Of a stretch of 50,381 nucleotides of DNA, positions 9,140 through 18,721 are shown piece after piece (position 1 is the stretch's first letter; every line of letters begins with the position of its first letter). A program made the position numbers and the translations under genes. Source of the DNA: Treponema sp. (GTDB taxonomy: Bacteria > Spirochaetota > Spirochaetia > Treponematales > Treponemataceae). The DNA lies in assembly GCA_018384055.1 (NCBI GenBank), contig JAHAZL010000085.1:1-50381 (forward strand), in the 5' to 3' direction. The notes beneath the pieces were generated by a model. That model was not told the DNA's origin. It saw only the letters and a list, made by a program, of their open reading frames with translations, and searched no databases.

Positions 9140-10633
9140 ATGGAAAGACCAAAGATTTGTCTTACATTGACAGGAACAACAATCAGGGAAAATCTTGAAA
9201 CCCTTGATAAATACAGGGACAAAATCGACATGGCTGAACTTCGCGTTGATTACCTCAACACGGACGAACGCCTTTATGTACGCCGTTTCCCATCACTCAT
9301 AGATGTGCCTTGTATCCTTACAATCCGCAGGCAGATTGACGGCGGTAAATTCGTGGAAGGTGAAGCTGCCCGTACAGTTCTTTTTGCCCGTGCACTTTCC
9401 TTTGCTGATGAAGACAAGACCCGCAACTTCGCCTATGTTGATTTTGAAGAAGACTTCCACATTCCAAGCCTTGAAGATGCAACACTTGCCTTCGATACAA
9501 AGGTAATCAGAAGTTTCCATGACATGCATAATCCTGTAAGCGATATCATCGGTCGCCTCAAGAAGATGACTACATCTGGATTTGAAATTCCAAAGATTGC
9601 CTTCATGCCTCACAGCCTTGATGATGTTACAAATCTTTTCAGGGAAGCTTCAAAACTCCGCGACAACAACCACATCCTTCTTGCCATGGGACCTATGGGA
9701 ATTCCTTCAAGAATCCTGGGGGCAAAGCTGAAAAACTTTTTGACCTATACATCTTCTCCTGAGTCCATCGGAAACACAGCTAACATTGCTCATCTTGATG
9801 CAGTTAAACTCAATGAGCTTTATAGGATGAAGACCATCAACGAAAATACAAAAATCTTTGGTATTACAGGATGGCCTTTGACAGGTACTTCAAGCCCAGA
9901 ACTTCATAATGCAGGCTATACACGCCACAACATGAATTCCGTTTACATTCCGTTCCCTGCAGAAAACTTTGACCAGGCAATGAGTTTTGCAGAAACAGTA
10001 GGCGTTCAGGGCTTTTCAATTACGGTTCCGCACAAGGAAGCAGTCCTTGAAAAGGCAAATTTCATTTCGCCGGAAGTTCTGGACATCGGTGCAAGCAACA
10101 CAATGGTTTTGAAGGACGATAAATGGTCATGCTACAACACTGATGCAGACGGTTTTGCCCGCTCCCTTCTTGAATTTACGGAGCTCAAGAACCTTAAGCA
10201 CAAGAAAGTTGCCATCATCGGTGCCGGTGGGGCAGCAAAAGCAATCGCTTATGCCGTTTATAAGGCTGGTGGCAAGGCCTGCGTTTTTAACCGTACACTT
10301 GGAAAGGCAAAGGCCCTTGCGGAAAAATATGATTTTGAATATGGCCCTCTTTCGGCAGAAGGAGGCAAACTTTTAAGGAAATATTCGGACATCATAATTC
10401 AGACAACTTCAAAGGGAATGCACTGCAAGGAAAGTTCCAACGCGGAAAACGATCCATTGTTCTTCTATGAATTCTCTGGAAAAGAAATTCTTTTTGACAT
10501 CATATATATGCCGGAAGTAACTCCGGTTATGGCTCGTGCAAAGGCTGCAGGATGCCATGTTTGCAACGGATATTACATGCTTCGTTACCAGGGGTACAAG
10601 CAGTTTGAATTATTTACAGGAGATGAATACTAA
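9140..10633 (+). CDS. aroDE: Bifunctional 3-dehydroquinate dehydratase (type I) / shikimate dehydrogenase
   Basis: This 497-residue fusion covers two consecutive steps of the shikimate pathway. Residues 1 to about 225 form a class I AroD: the Schiff-base Lys is in IPKIAFMPHS and the catalytic His in VIRSFHDMH. From about residue 235 the AroE part shows GITGWPLTGTSSPELHN, the catalytic Lys in ITVPHKEAV, and the NADP-binding loop GAGGAAKAIAYAV. An ATG with GGAG 8 bases upstream sets the start. Its TAA shares a base with the rpiA ATG (TAATG). The fusion is common in plants and chlamydiae and is also found in spirochaetes. Confidence 0.95.
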   Translation: MERPKICLTLTGTTIRENLETLDKYRDKIDMAELRVDYLNTDERLYVRRFPSLIDVPCILTIRRQIDGGKFVEGEAARTVLFARALSFADEDKTRNFAYVDFEEDFHIPSLEDATLAFDTKVIRSFHDMHNPVSDIIGRLKKMTTSGFEIPKIAFMPHSLDDVTNLFREASKLRDNNHILLAMGPMGIPSRILGAKLKNFLTYTSSPESIGNTANIAHLDAVKLNELYRMKTINENTKIFGITGWPLTGTSSPELHNAGYTRHNMNSVYIPFPAENFDQAMSFAETVGVQGFSITVPHKEAVLEKANFISPEVLDIGASNTMVLKDDKWSCYNTDADGFARSLLEFTELKNLKHKKVAIIGAGGAAKAIAYAVYKAGGKACVFNRTLGKAKALAEKYDFEYGPLSAEGGKLLRKYSDIIIQTTSKGMHCKESSNAENDPLFFYEFSGKEILFDIIYMPEVTPVMARAKAAGCHVCNGYYMLRYQGYKQFELFTGDEY

Positions 10634-11352
10634 TGGGTATTTCAAAGGATGAACAGAAAGTGCTTGCTGCAACAACAGCGGTAGACACATTGATTGCTGA
10701 AGGAAAAATTTTCAGCGGAATGAAGATCGGTCTTGGAACAGGTTCTACTGCAATGCCTGCAGTTAAGCGCCTTTCTGAACGCATTGCCGACGGAACCCTC
10801 AAGGATGTTAAAGCTGTTGTAACAAGTTTCCAGACACAGCTTGCATGCGAAGAGTACGGCATTCCGGTTTACACTCTCAACGACAAGGCAATTGAAGGTC
10901 ACCTTGATCTTGCAATCGACGGTGCTGACGAAATCGACCAGAAGAACAACCTTATCAAGGGCGGTGGAGCAGCTCACCTTCGTGAAAAGATCGTTGAATA
11001 CAATGCAGGCTTCCTTGCCATCGTTGCAGACGGTTCAAAGGATGTTGATACTCTCGGAACAAAATTTCCTCTTCCTGTGGAAATCATTGCCGACGCCCGT
11101 GTGCCTGTAATCAAGGCCCTTGAAAATCTTGGTGCAACATGTACAGTTCGCGAAGGCGTAAAAAAAGCAGGACCTGTAATCACGGACAACGGAAACATGA
11201 TTGTTGACTGTGTCTGGAAATCTCCAGTAGATCCTGCCGAAATGGAAGATAAAATCGATGCAATCACAGGCGTTGTTGAATGCGGTTTCTTCACAAAGAA
11301 CAAGCCTGTCGCATTTATTGCAAAAGAAGACGGTTCTGTAGTTCGCCGCTAG
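10633..11352 (+). CDS. rpiA: Ribose-5-phosphate isomerase A
   Basis: The gene encodes 239 residues, a normal length. It interconverts ribose-5-phosphate and ribulose-5-phosphate in the pentose phosphate pathway. Conserved segments are GLGTGSTAMPAVKRL (phosphate loop), AIDGADEID (catalytic Asp) and IKGGGAAHLREKI (catalytic Glu/Lys region). Translation is probably coupled to aroDE through TAATG. This links erythrose-4-phosphate/ribose metabolism with the shikimate pathway, although simple packing could explain the pairing. The TAG stop is part of a CTAG that also ends the convergent gene. Confidence 0.96.
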   Translation: MGISKDEQKVLAATTAVDTLIAEGKIFSGMKIGLGTGSTAMPAVKRLSERIADGTLKDVKAVVTSFQTQLACEEYGIPVYTLNDKAIEGHLDLAIDGADEIDQKNNLIKGGGAAHLREKIVEYNAGFLAIVADGSKDVDTLGTKFPLPVEIIADARVPVIKALENLGATCTVREGVKKAGPVITDNGNMIVDCVWKSPVDPAEMEDKIDAITGVVECGFFTKNKPVAFIAKEDGSVVRR

Positions 11353-13343
11353 ACGGTAGAAGGCAGAACATTCTTAAGGTCCAGTTTTCCGTCTGCGGAA
11401 AGCTGGGTTGAATATTCCTTACCCTCATATACTACGGAAAGATTTTTCCAGAATGCAGTTCCCGGTTCAGTGTATACCGATGCACTTACAAATTTCCCGT
11501 CTTTCCATTCAATGTCCCCGATAAGGTTTCCCATAAGCTGAACTCTTTTTAGGGATCCGTTCTTCCAGTTTTCAGGTACAGATTCAAGAAGTGTAATTTC
11601 AACCTTGTCACCGTTCATCCTGCACTTCAGGATTGAATCCTTCGCACTGCATAACCATCCGTCAAAGAATTCCTTATCAGTTACAGGTTCTGTTTTTGCA
11701 ACAGTTTCAGGAACATTTAGTTTTGCCGAAGCATTTGAAAGGTCAAAGATAAAGGTATCTGTATGATTTCCAAGATACTTCATTGCGCGGAGTGTCAGCG
11801 AGAAGAGTTCCCTGATTGCAGCGGAATCTTTTCCCGACCTTTCTGAAATGCAGAAAATTTTTCCTTCAGAGTTTTTCCATTCCTCTGTAAATGCAGGTGA
11901 AAGAATGAGGTGTTTCTTTTCGTCAGCAGAAATCATGGTGTTAAGGAAGAAAACCGAAGCTGCCTTTAGAACCTTGAAATACTTTTTGAGAGTTTTTTTG
12001 TCCAGTGAATATTCATAGTATTCGATGAGGGCTCTGGCAAAGTTTAGGACACCAAGTGGAGAGTATGAAGATGAAAGTTTGGTTCCGCAAGGAGCTGCAT
12101 CTCCCCAGATGTCAGTTGAACTGTGGCAGACAAAACCTTCTGCGCCATACATCATTTCGGAAGTGTTTTTGCCGTGTTTGTAGAGCCTTTCTGCTATATT
12201 CAGAGTTGCCCTATTGAGTTTTGAAAGGCCTGTCATTCCCGCGGCATATCTATATACAGAGTTGTCCTTCAGGCTGAACCTTTCACCTTCTGTTTCTGTC
12301 CAAAGGCCATTTTTTATTTTAGGCAGTGTTGCCTGTGGATGAAGGTCGCACAAAAGCTTGTATTTGGCGTATTCCCAATCCAAGTCTTCCTTTCCGTCAA
12401 TGGAAAGAATTGCCTGAGTGTTCCATGAAGTCCAGTCTGCAATGTGGTCTGCCTTTAAATTTTCATAGGTCGTCCCAGATGCAAAACAGATTCTCTTTAA
12501 GGCAAGGTCTGCGCATCTTGATGCTGCGGCAAGAGGTTTCTTGTGGACATCACCCTGCTTTGCCCTGAAGTGTCTGCGCCTGTATCCCGTTTCAACATCA
12601 ATATAGAGGGTAACATCGTCTGATTTTTCAACCACAAGGTATTCTCCCTTAACGCAGACTGACCCGCCTGAAGCAACGGCTGTCATCATCAGGCATGAAG
12701 GAAATCCGTTTACATCAAGAACGGAAATTGTGTCGTTGGTAAGGGCGTATTTTTTTGCACATCCAGGCTTTACGATTGAAGCACGGAGATAAATGCTTTT
12801 TGGAACGCTTGAGGAAATATGATAGACAATGACATTTCCGCTGCCGCTTGCAAAGCATTCCCTTGTATAAGTAATCGAGCTGTCCGAAGAACTTCTTGTA
12901 AAATCTTTTTCTCCTGAAACAGAAGACTCAACTGAAAATTCAGACGATACGATGCCTGTTTCAAAATCGATTTCCCTTTTGTAGGAATCGTATTTTTCAA
13001 AGCTGCTGCGTTTGCTGTGTTCCGCATCGTAGAAGTCAATGTGGATTTCTCCCGATGGACAGTAACATGCCTGTTCAGACGGTGTTCCGCTAAGGCATTC
13101 AAGAACGTGTTCTTCTGCTTCAGCCCATCGTTCCTGGGAGATGAGGGTCCTGATGTCTTTCAGCGCATTGCGGCTCTGTGGATTGTTTCTATTGTAGTAA
13201 GCCTTTGACCAAAGGGATTCTTCGTTGAGTTTGAGTAATTCGTGAACTGGACTTCCGTAAACTTTTGCACCAAGTCTTCCGTTTGCAACTGGAAATGCGT
13301 CCTTAAAATTTTCTGCGGGCGATTTATATGTAAGTTTGCTCAT
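11349..13343 (-). CDS. GH95-like (alpha-L-fucosidase family) protein, catalytic barrel partly missing
   Basis: The N-terminal domain matches the GH95 beta domain: SPAENFKDAFPVANGRLGA, then LKLNEESLWS, then a 'YCPSGEIHIDF' strand. The (alpha/alpha)6 barrel starts around residue 310, with a DIWGDAAP motif. The usual residues before it (HxNxD-type in active fucosidases) read HSSTD here. The segment that normally carries the second acidic residue and a DGNFG-type motif is not visible. The protein has about 664 residues against 750-800 for the family, and the gap falls at about residues 530-570. No signal peptide is evident, so it looks cytoplasmic. It may be a non-catalytic or altered glycosidase. 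I chose the ATG at 13343; the frame extends to 13379 without support. Confidence 0.75.
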   Translation of the reverse strand: MSKLTYKSPAENFKDAFPVANGRLGAKVYGSPVHELLKLNEESLWSKAYYNRNNPQSRNALKDIRTLISQERWAEAEEHVLECLSGTPSEQACYCPSGEIHIDFYDAEHSKRSSFEKYDSYKREIDFETGIVSSEFSVESSVSGEKDFTRSSSDSSITYTRECFASGSGNVIVYHISSSVPKSIYLRASIVKPGCAKKYALTNDTISVLDVNGFPSCLMMTAVASGGSVCVKGEYLVVEKSDDVTLYIDVETGYRRRHFRAKQGDVHKKPLAAASRCADLALKRICFASGTTYENLKADHIADWTSWNTQAILSIDGKEDLDWEYAKYKLLCDLHPQATLPKIKNGLWTETEGERFSLKDNSVYRYAAGMTGLSKLNRATLNIAERLYKHGKNTSEMMYGAEGFVCHSSTDIWGDAAPCGTKLSSSYSPLGVLNFARALIEYYEYSLDKKTLKKYFKVLKAASVFFLNTMISADEKKHLILSPAFTEEWKNSEGKIFCISERSGKDSAAIRELFSLTLRAMKYLGNHTDTFIFDLSNASAKLNVPETVAKTEPVTDKEFFDGWLCSAKDSILKCRMNGDKVEITLLESVPENWKNGSLKRVQLMGNLIGDIEWKDGKFVSASVYTEPGTAFWKNLSVVYEGKEYSTQLSADGKLDLKNVLPSTV

Positions 13344-13419
13344 AAAAGCAATTTTAACACATTTTAGGTCAACTGTCACAGAAAGTCTTCCTGCAACTTC
13401 AGGAGATGTAGATCATCAG

Positions 13420-14199
13420 TTATTTTTCAACCCTAAGCACATCTACCAGGTGGCTTCCGGCTCCCAAAAGTTCAGGGCGTTCTGCATTGATCATCTGGTA
13501 CTGAACAAAGCGGGCGAAGGTTTCTTCGCTCATGGCGTTGAGTTCCCGCCTCATGTAGTCGGAGGGACCGTCAGGAGAGAATACTTTCATTCGCTTTAGC
13601 CCTGCAAGGGTATTGAGCCTTTCAACATCTTCAAGCCTTACATATTCGTAAAGTTCTTCTTCGGAAGGACGCACATGAAAAGTTTCGTCTATGTGTCCCG
13701 TTTCAAAAATCCCGTTTATTCTTTCTTCCCTGAAACAGTAGGTTATTACGCTGTAGTCGTTCATTACATAGGCCGCAAGGATTATTCCGCCGGGCTTTGT
13801 AATTCTTTTTACTTCGCTGAAAGCCTTAAGCCTGTCTTTGTCGCTGTGAAGGTGATAGAGGGGGCCAAAGAAAATGGTCAGGTCAAAGGTGCTGTCCGGC
13901 AGAAAGGAAAGGTCACGGGCATCTCCAGGCCAGCACTTCACTTTTGCATGCTTGCTTTCAAGGACTTCAAGATTGTGCTTTACGAGTTCTACTGCAGTTA
14001 CATCCCAGCCTTCGTTGGCAAGGGCGACACTGTAGCGCCCTGTTCCCGCACCTATGTCTGCAATCTTAAATCCGTCTTTGTTTTCAGGAAGGTAGTCGTG
14101 AATGTATTTCATGGACACAAGGTATTCCACCATTCCGTGTCGTGTTGTCAGGCGGTGGTCTTCCTTGTGCTTGTTGTAGTATTTTTCGATGGGTGTCAT
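13420..14199 (-). CDS. SAM-dependent class I methyltransferase (substrate unknown)
   Basis: The gene encodes 259 residues with a class I methyltransferase core. Motif I is IADIGAGTGRYSVALA, the acidic end of strand 2 is in VTAVELV, motif II is in WPGDARDLSFL, and a post-core DLTIFFGPLYHL strand follows. FGPLYHL is typical of a methyltransferase group annotated only as 'class I SAM-dependent'. The target cannot be told from sequence. The ATG lies three bases after the lgt stop, so it is the last gene of a minus-strand unit with minD-like and lgt genes. Confidence 0.85.
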   Translation of the reverse strand: MTPIEKYYNKHKEDHRLTTRHGMVEYLVSMKYIHDYLPENKDGFKIADIGAGTGRYSVALANEGWDVTAVELVKHNLEVLESKHAKVKCWPGDARDLSFLPDSTFDLTIFFGPLYHLHSDKDRLKAFSEVKRITKPGGIILAAYVMNDYSVITYCFREERINGIFETGHIDETFHVRPSEEELYEYVRLEDVERLNTLAGLKRMKVFSPDGPSDYMRRELNAMSEETFARFVQYQMINAERPELLGAGSHLVDVLRVEK

Positions 14200-14202
14200 G
14201 AA

Positions 14203-15189
14203 TTAGTTCTGTGATCCCTTCTGCTTCTTTTTGTCCCAGAACCAGGTGCAGATGATGATGACAATTCCGCCCGCAATCATTAGGAAACAGAGAATCTGTC
14301 CCGTACTGATGTTAAGAAGGGAAGTGTTTGTATAAAGGGCAGTGCTTCCATCGGCAGAAATCCTGTAGCCTATGTCTGCGTCCGGTTCACGAAAATATTC
14401 GATTATAAAACGAACAAGTCCGTAACCTACTGTATAGCATCCGCCCAAGAAACCGTCGTGTCTCTTTACCTTGCGCAGGTTCCACAAAACAGCAAAGAGG
14501 AAGATTCCTTCAAAGAAAGCTTCGTAGAGCTGGCTTGGATGACGTGGAAGGTTCACAAGTTTTCCGTTCAGTTCCATTCCAATGGAGCCTGCAAATTCCT
14601 TTACCCACTCAAGGCTTGATGAAAAATGTTCGGCCCTGGGGAAAACCATGCCCCAAGGCATTGTCGTGATTCTTCCGTAAAGTTCGCCGTTAAGGAAATT
14701 GCCCAGGCGACCAAAGGTGTATCCAAGTGGAATTGCAACGACCATGGCATCAATCCATTTCCACATTGGCTGCTTGTGGATCTTGCACCATGTGATCATT
14801 CCGATGAGTCCGCCGATGAATCCGCCGTGGTAACTCATTCCTGCAAGCCCCGTAAACCTGCCTGTTACATTGTCGAAAGGCCAGAAAATGAGCCATGGCT
14901 TGTGCCAGTAAAGTCCGCTTGTGTCATATACGAGTGTAGAAAAGATTCGTGCACCTATAAGAAGAAACACGATGCCCCATGAAATGAAACTGAAGATGTC
15001 GTCTTCTGTCGCCTTTATTTCTGCAGTATCAAGGGCACCTTCCTTTAGGAGTTTCTTAAGAACAAGAAATGCTCCTGAAAAAGCAAAGATGTACATGAGT
15101 CCATACCAGCGGATTAAGCCGAGGAATGGTACTCCTGGAAATACTTCAGGCTTTATGAATGATGGATAGTTTATGTAAAGCAAGTTCAT
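14203..15189 (-). CDS. lgt: Prolipoprotein diacylglyceryl transferase
   Basis: Lgt transfers diacylglycerol from phosphatidylglycerol to the lipobox Cys of prolipoproteins in the inner membrane. The Lgt signature GRLGNFLNGELYGR is present at about residue 160. About seven hydrophobic segments are spread through 328 residues, and HPSQLYEA marks the conserved periplasmic motif. Spirochaetes rely heavily on lipoproteins, so this should be an important gene. The ATG overlaps the upstream MinD-like stop by four bases (ATGA). The C-terminus is short and basic. Confidence 0.96.
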   Translation of the reverse strand: MNLLYINYPSFIKPEVFPGVPFLGLIRWYGLMYIFAFSGAFLVLKKLLKEGALDTAEIKATEDDIFSFISWGIVFLLIGARIFSTLVYDTSGLYWHKPWLIFWPFDNVTGRFTGLAGMSYHGGFIGGLIGMITWCKIHKQPMWKWIDAMVVAIPLGYTFGRLGNFLNGELYGRITTMPWGMVFPRAEHFSSSLEWVKEFAGSIGMELNGKLVNLPRHPSQLYEAFFEGIFLFAVLWNLRKVKRHDGFLGGCYTVGYGLVRFIIEYFREPDADIGYRISADGSTALYTNTSLLNISTGQILCFLMIAGGIVIIICTWFWDKKKQKGSQN

Positions 15190-16337
15190 ACTTTAAAACC
15201 CTGTGCTGCGGCCTCAAGAAGTTTTTTCTTGAGCAAAATGTTTTCATTTTTAAGGGCTGTGAGTTCATATTGCTGCTGCCTCAAAGTTTCTGCAAGTTCC
15301 CCAGGTGTAAGGGCACCGGTTCCTGCAAGTTCTTCTATATAAGCCATCTTCTGACCAAAGTCGTCCGTAGCTTCTTCCGTTGCGATTTCAAAGGAAGTTT
15401 CGGCGGCCTGTGTCATGTCGTAGTCTGAATCAAACTTCAATGTTTCGGACTGGATGATCTTTTCTGCAATGCGGAAAATTGCCTGTCCGATGATTGACTG
15501 TGGCTTGTAAACTATTACAGGTAGCCTTGATGCAAGTGCCTTGTCCTGAAGGGTGTCGCGGTAAACCACACCAAGGTGTTCCAGGTCCAGGTCCAGATAC
15601 TGCTGGCATGAACGGCGGATTCTGTGGGCGCGTTCTGCATCCTTTGGATCGTCGATCATGTTGAGTACGAGTCGAGGGTGGAATTCCTTCATTCTGCGCT
15701 TTAATAGTTCAGTAGCTTCAGGATCTTCCTTTTCAAGGATTTCTAGAAGCTTTGGAATGTATAGGCGCTGAAGGGATGCCGAATCCTTTTTGAGTGTTTC
15801 AAGATAGTTGTATGCAGGAGTTCCCTTTTTGAATGTGTTGTACATCATGCGGAAAACTACATTCTTGAGGAAAAGATAGCCGTTCAAAGTTGCAGTAACA
15901 GTAGGGGCAGTAACAACGATTCCCTGAGGAGAAAGGAGGAACATGTCCAGAATCGTAAGGTGGGTTCCGGCTCCCAAATCCAAAATCAGGTAGTCAAAGT
16001 TGTTTTCAACCTTGTTGAAGCTTCTGATGAGTTCATTTTTTTGGCTTACCTTTAGGGATGTAAGTCCTGGAATTTCTGAATCGCCGGCAATGAACGATAC
16101 GTTCATGTAGTCTGTCTGGTGGATTATGTCCTCAAATTTTGACTGGCCTGTAAAAAATGTACCGATTCCTTCTTTTGCACCGGGGTGTCCCAATACAAGG
16201 TGGAGGTTGGAAGCACCAAGATCAAGGTCAACCAATAAAACTCTCTTTCCTGCCTGACCGAGTGCAATGGCAAGATTGGCACTCAGAAGACTTTTGCCTA
16301 CGCCGCCTTTTCCGCTGGCTACTGGTATTATCTGCAT
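15186..16337 (-). CDS. MinD/ParA/FlhG-like P-loop ATPase
   Basis: The 383-residue protein starts MQIIPVASGKGGVGKS, giving a deviant Walker A (KGGVGKS) at the extreme N-terminus, followed by VLLVDLDLGASNLH and LILDLGAGTHL (Walker B/switch II). These are typical of the MinD/FlhG group that positions division sites, flagella or other polar complexes. The last 60 residues are predicted coiled coil, and the end is not the usual short amphipathic MinD helix. I chose the ATG at 16337 since family members start just before the P-loop; a TTG at 16373 is possible. It is first in an overlapping unit with lgt. Confidence 0.88.
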   Translation of the reverse strand: MQIIPVASGKGGVGKSLLSANLAIALGQAGKRVLLVDLDLGASNLHLVLGHPGAKEGIGTFFTGQSKFEDIIHQTDYMNVSFIAGDSEIPGLTSLKVSQKNELIRSFNKVENNFDYLILDLGAGTHLTILDMFLLSPQGIVVTAPTVTATLNGYLFLKNVVFRMMYNTFKKGTPAYNYLETLKKDSASLQRLYIPKLLEILEKEDPEATELLKRRMKEFHPRLVLNMIDDPKDAERAHRIRRSCQQYLDLDLEHLGVVYRDTLQDKALASRLPVIVYKPQSIIGQAIFRIAEKIIQSETLKFDSDYDMTQAAETSFEIATEEATDDFGQKMAYIEELAGTGALTPGELAETLRQQQYELTALKNENILLKKKLLEAAAQGFKV

Positions 16338-16379
16338 GCCATCGATTTTATCATAAAATGCCCTATCAAGCAATTCTGA

Positions 16380-16408
16380 TTGTAAATTCCACCAAAACCA
16401 TCTAGAAT
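16380..16408 (+). promoter_or_regulatory. Promoter of the ctp-rsmE unit
   Basis: TTGTAA (16380-16385), a 17-base spacer and TAGAAT (16403-16408) lie in the divergent gap between the MinD-like gene and ctp. The predicted 5' leader is about 45 bases. Confidence 0.5.
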
Positions 16409-16462
16409 ATAAATGTCTTTTAAAAAATGTAATTCAGAAGGGACTCAGAGGTTATCACAATA

Positions 16463-17920
16463 ATGAAAATCGTCAAAAAATATTTTTTAGTAGCCGTAAA
16501 TACAATCATTCTTTCAATTTTTGCATCACAGTGCTTTGCACAGTCACAGTCTGCAACGGCAGACAAAAAGAAAGACAGGGAATACATCAAGATAATTAAT
16601 CAGCTCTATTACTTCATTCAGCAGAACTATGTTGAAGAAGTTGACCCTCAGATTCTTTATGAAGGTGCCCTTCGCGGAATGCTTCAGGCATTGGATGATC
16701 CGTATTCAGTCTATATGGATAAGTCTGAATGGAGGAATATTTCCGATACTACACAGGGTAGTTTCGGCGGGGTAGGACTTTCCATCACCAAGCCTTCCAC
16801 AACATCAAAAGACAAGCCTGCCTATGTAGAAGTAGTTCAGCCCATAGATGACACTCCTGGCGCAAGGGCCGGCATTCATCCCGGTGACTTTATCATTGCA
16901 ATCAACGGAGTAGACACAAGCACAATCACAATGGACGAAGTCCTCGGTATGCTCCGCGGAACCATCGGAGAAAGCGTTACCGTTACCATCAGGCGCAAGA
17001 CCGTTGAATTTGACCGCGTTCTTGTCCGTGCCCTCATTGAAAATCCAACCGTAAAATTCGGCATGATCGGTAATATCGGTTACATCAGGATTTCTGAATT
17101 TTCAACAAATACTGCAGGGCATGTTCAGGAAGCCATCGATTCTTTCAATACTGAAAAGAAATTGTCCGGTGTCATAATTGACCTTAGAAACAATGGCGGC
17201 GGACTTCTTTCTTCTGCCGTAGAAATTGCCGACAAGTTCATTGACAGCGGAATCATCGTTCAGACAAAGAGCAGGATTGCCTATGAAAATTCCGTTTACC
17301 ACGCAAATGAGAAAAAAACTGTCGTGAGAGGGCTTCCTGTTGTAGTTCTCATCAACAGGGCTACAGCAAGTGCAAGTGAGATTCTCTCCGGTGCACTCAA
17401 GGATACCCGCACGGCGTATCTTGTTGGAGAAAAAAGTTATGGCAAGGGCAGTGTTCAGGTTCCAAGCGGACTTGTAAACAAGGATGGTTTTAAAATTACG
17501 GTTGCCCGCTACTATTCTCCTCTTGATGTAAACATAGATAAGCGCGGTATAAGGCCTGACCTTGAAGTCCTCTATCCGGAATTCACTGAAGAACAGAAAA
17601 ACGAATGGGAACGCATCGAAAAGGACAATGTGATTCCGTCCTATGTTGATGCACACCCTGATATGAATGAAGCTCAGATTGCTTCCTATGCCAAGCAGCT
17701 TAAGAAGAGCTACAATATGGAAGAATCCTTCCTAAGGAAAATCATCCGCAACGAAGTATACAGGACAAAGACAGCCCTCCTTTATGATCTGGACTATGAC
17801 ATTCAGCTCAATGCTGCAATCAAGGTAATCAAGGACGGAAAGTTTGAATCCCTCATGAAGGATACAAAGACCCTCAAGGACCAGCTTGCAGAGGATGAAG
17901 CTGCCAAAAAAGAAGAATGA
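16463..17920 (+). CDS. S41 family C-terminal processing protease (CtpA/Prc type)
   Basis: The 485-residue protein has a signal peptide: a basic start, then a hydrophobic stretch ending at CFAQSQSA. It is expected in the periplasm. A PDZ domain (about residues 105-190) carries GGVGLSI and the GDFIIAINGVDT strand. The S41 domain has its catalytic pair in ATASASEILSGALKD (Ser303) and SYGKGSVQ (Lys328), 25 residues apart as in known enzymes. A C-terminal tail of about 110 charged residues follows. The family trims C-termini of exported proteins and cell-wall enzymes. Its stop overlaps rsmE by four bases. Confidence 0.94.
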   Translation: MKIVKKYFLVAVNTIILSIFASQCFAQSQSATADKKKDREYIKIINQLYYFIQQNYVEEVDPQILYEGALRGMLQALDDPYSVYMDKSEWRNISDTTQGSFGGVGLSITKPSTTSKDKPAYVEVVQPIDDTPGARAGIHPGDFIIAINGVDTSTITMDEVLGMLRGTIGESVTVTIRRKTVEFDRVLVRALIENPTVKFGMIGNIGYIRISEFSTNTAGHVQEAIDSFNTEKKLSGVIIDLRNNGGGLLSSAVEIADKFIDSGIIVQTKSRIAYENSVYHANEKKTVVRGLPVVVLINRATASASEILSGALKDTRTAYLVGEKSYGKGSVQVPSGLVNKDGFKITVARYYSPLDVNIDKRGIRPDLEVLYPEFTEEQKNEWERIEKDNVIPSYVDAHPDMNEAQIASYAKQLKKSYNMEESFLRKIIRNEVYRTKTALLYDLDYDIQLNAAIKVIKDGKFESLMKDTKTLKDQLAEDEAAKKEE

Positions 17921-18720
17921 GGCAGTTTGTAGCAGACGGCGGCCTTGAAAAAGGGTGCCTTTATGTTGAAGGAAAAAAATTCCGCTATTTGAATTCTGTT
18001 CTCAGAGTGGAAGAAGGGGACATGGTCGATGTTCGTCTTCCGGGAGGCATCCTTCAGCCTATGACCATTGCAAAAATTGACCGTGCCGCAAAAAGGATAA
18101 CCATGCAGGTTGCCGGTGAAGAAGTTGCAGACAATGCATTTGGAGTCCATGCCAGGGCTGCGGCAAAAGAACTTTTCCCCTACGAACTGTGGCTATTTCA
18201 GTTTGTTGCAAAACCTCCCAAAATGGACCTTATCATCCGTCAGGCAGTTGAAGTCGGAGTTGCAAAGATTGTTCCCATTGCAGGGGCTTTCTGTCAGAAG
18301 GGCAATGTTGAGTCTGCAAGAAAAAAATCCGGAGGTGAAGACGACAGGTGGAGGCGAATAGTTACGGAAGCAAGGGAGCAGAGCGGTTCTCCTGTGGAAA
18401 CTGAAATACTCGGTTGCGTGACCGTGGAAGAAGCCTGTAGGCTGGCAGAATCCCTTGGGGAAGATAGGGTCGGGGTTGTTCTTTACGAGCGTTCTGACGA
18501 TACTGTTTCCATAAAGGAACTTTCGGGTACCCTTTGCGGGGCAAAAAAGGTTCTTCTTGCAGTTGGAGCCGAAGGTGGAATTTCTCCGGAAGAAATAGGC
18601 CTGCTAAAGGAAACTGGCTTTTATGCCGTTCATATAAAGACAAACATACTTCGCTGTGAAACTGCGGCCCTCTACGGAATTGCTGCAGTTCAGACTGAGA
18701 TGGATTCATTGGGAGAATAA
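17917..18720 (+). CDS. rsmE: 16S rRNA (uracil1498-N3)-methyltransferase
   Basis: RsmE methylates U1498 in 16S rRNA, at the decoding centre. The gene encodes 267 residues. An N-terminal PUA-like domain comes first, then a SPOUT knot with VGVAKIVPI, RIVTEAREQSGSP and the SAM-binding loop AVGAEGGISPEEI. The C-terminal knot has ILRCETAALYGIAAVQ. The ATG overlaps the ctp stop (ATGA). Sequence around residue 115 (KSGGEDDRWRRIV) is a little longer than in E. coli but still in the normal range. Confidence 0.94.
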   Translation: MRQFVADGGLEKGCLYVEGKKFRYLNSVLRVEEGDMVDVRLPGGILQPMTIAKIDRAAKRITMQVAGEEVADNAFGVHARAAAKELFPYELWLFQFVAKPPKMDLIIRQAVEVGVAKIVPIAGAFCQKGNVESARKKSGGEDDRWRRIVTEAREQSGSPVETEILGCVTVEEACRLAESLGEDRVGVVLYERSDDTVSIKELSGTLCGAKKVLLAVGAEGGISPEEIGLLKETGFYAVHIKTNILRCETAALYGIAAVQTEMDSLGE

Positions 18721-18721
18721 A

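Noticed and set aside
13344..13379. Upstream extension of the GH95-like gene to 13379
   Set aside because: The twelve extra residues have no match to the family start, and the ATG at 13343 fits the N-terminal domain.
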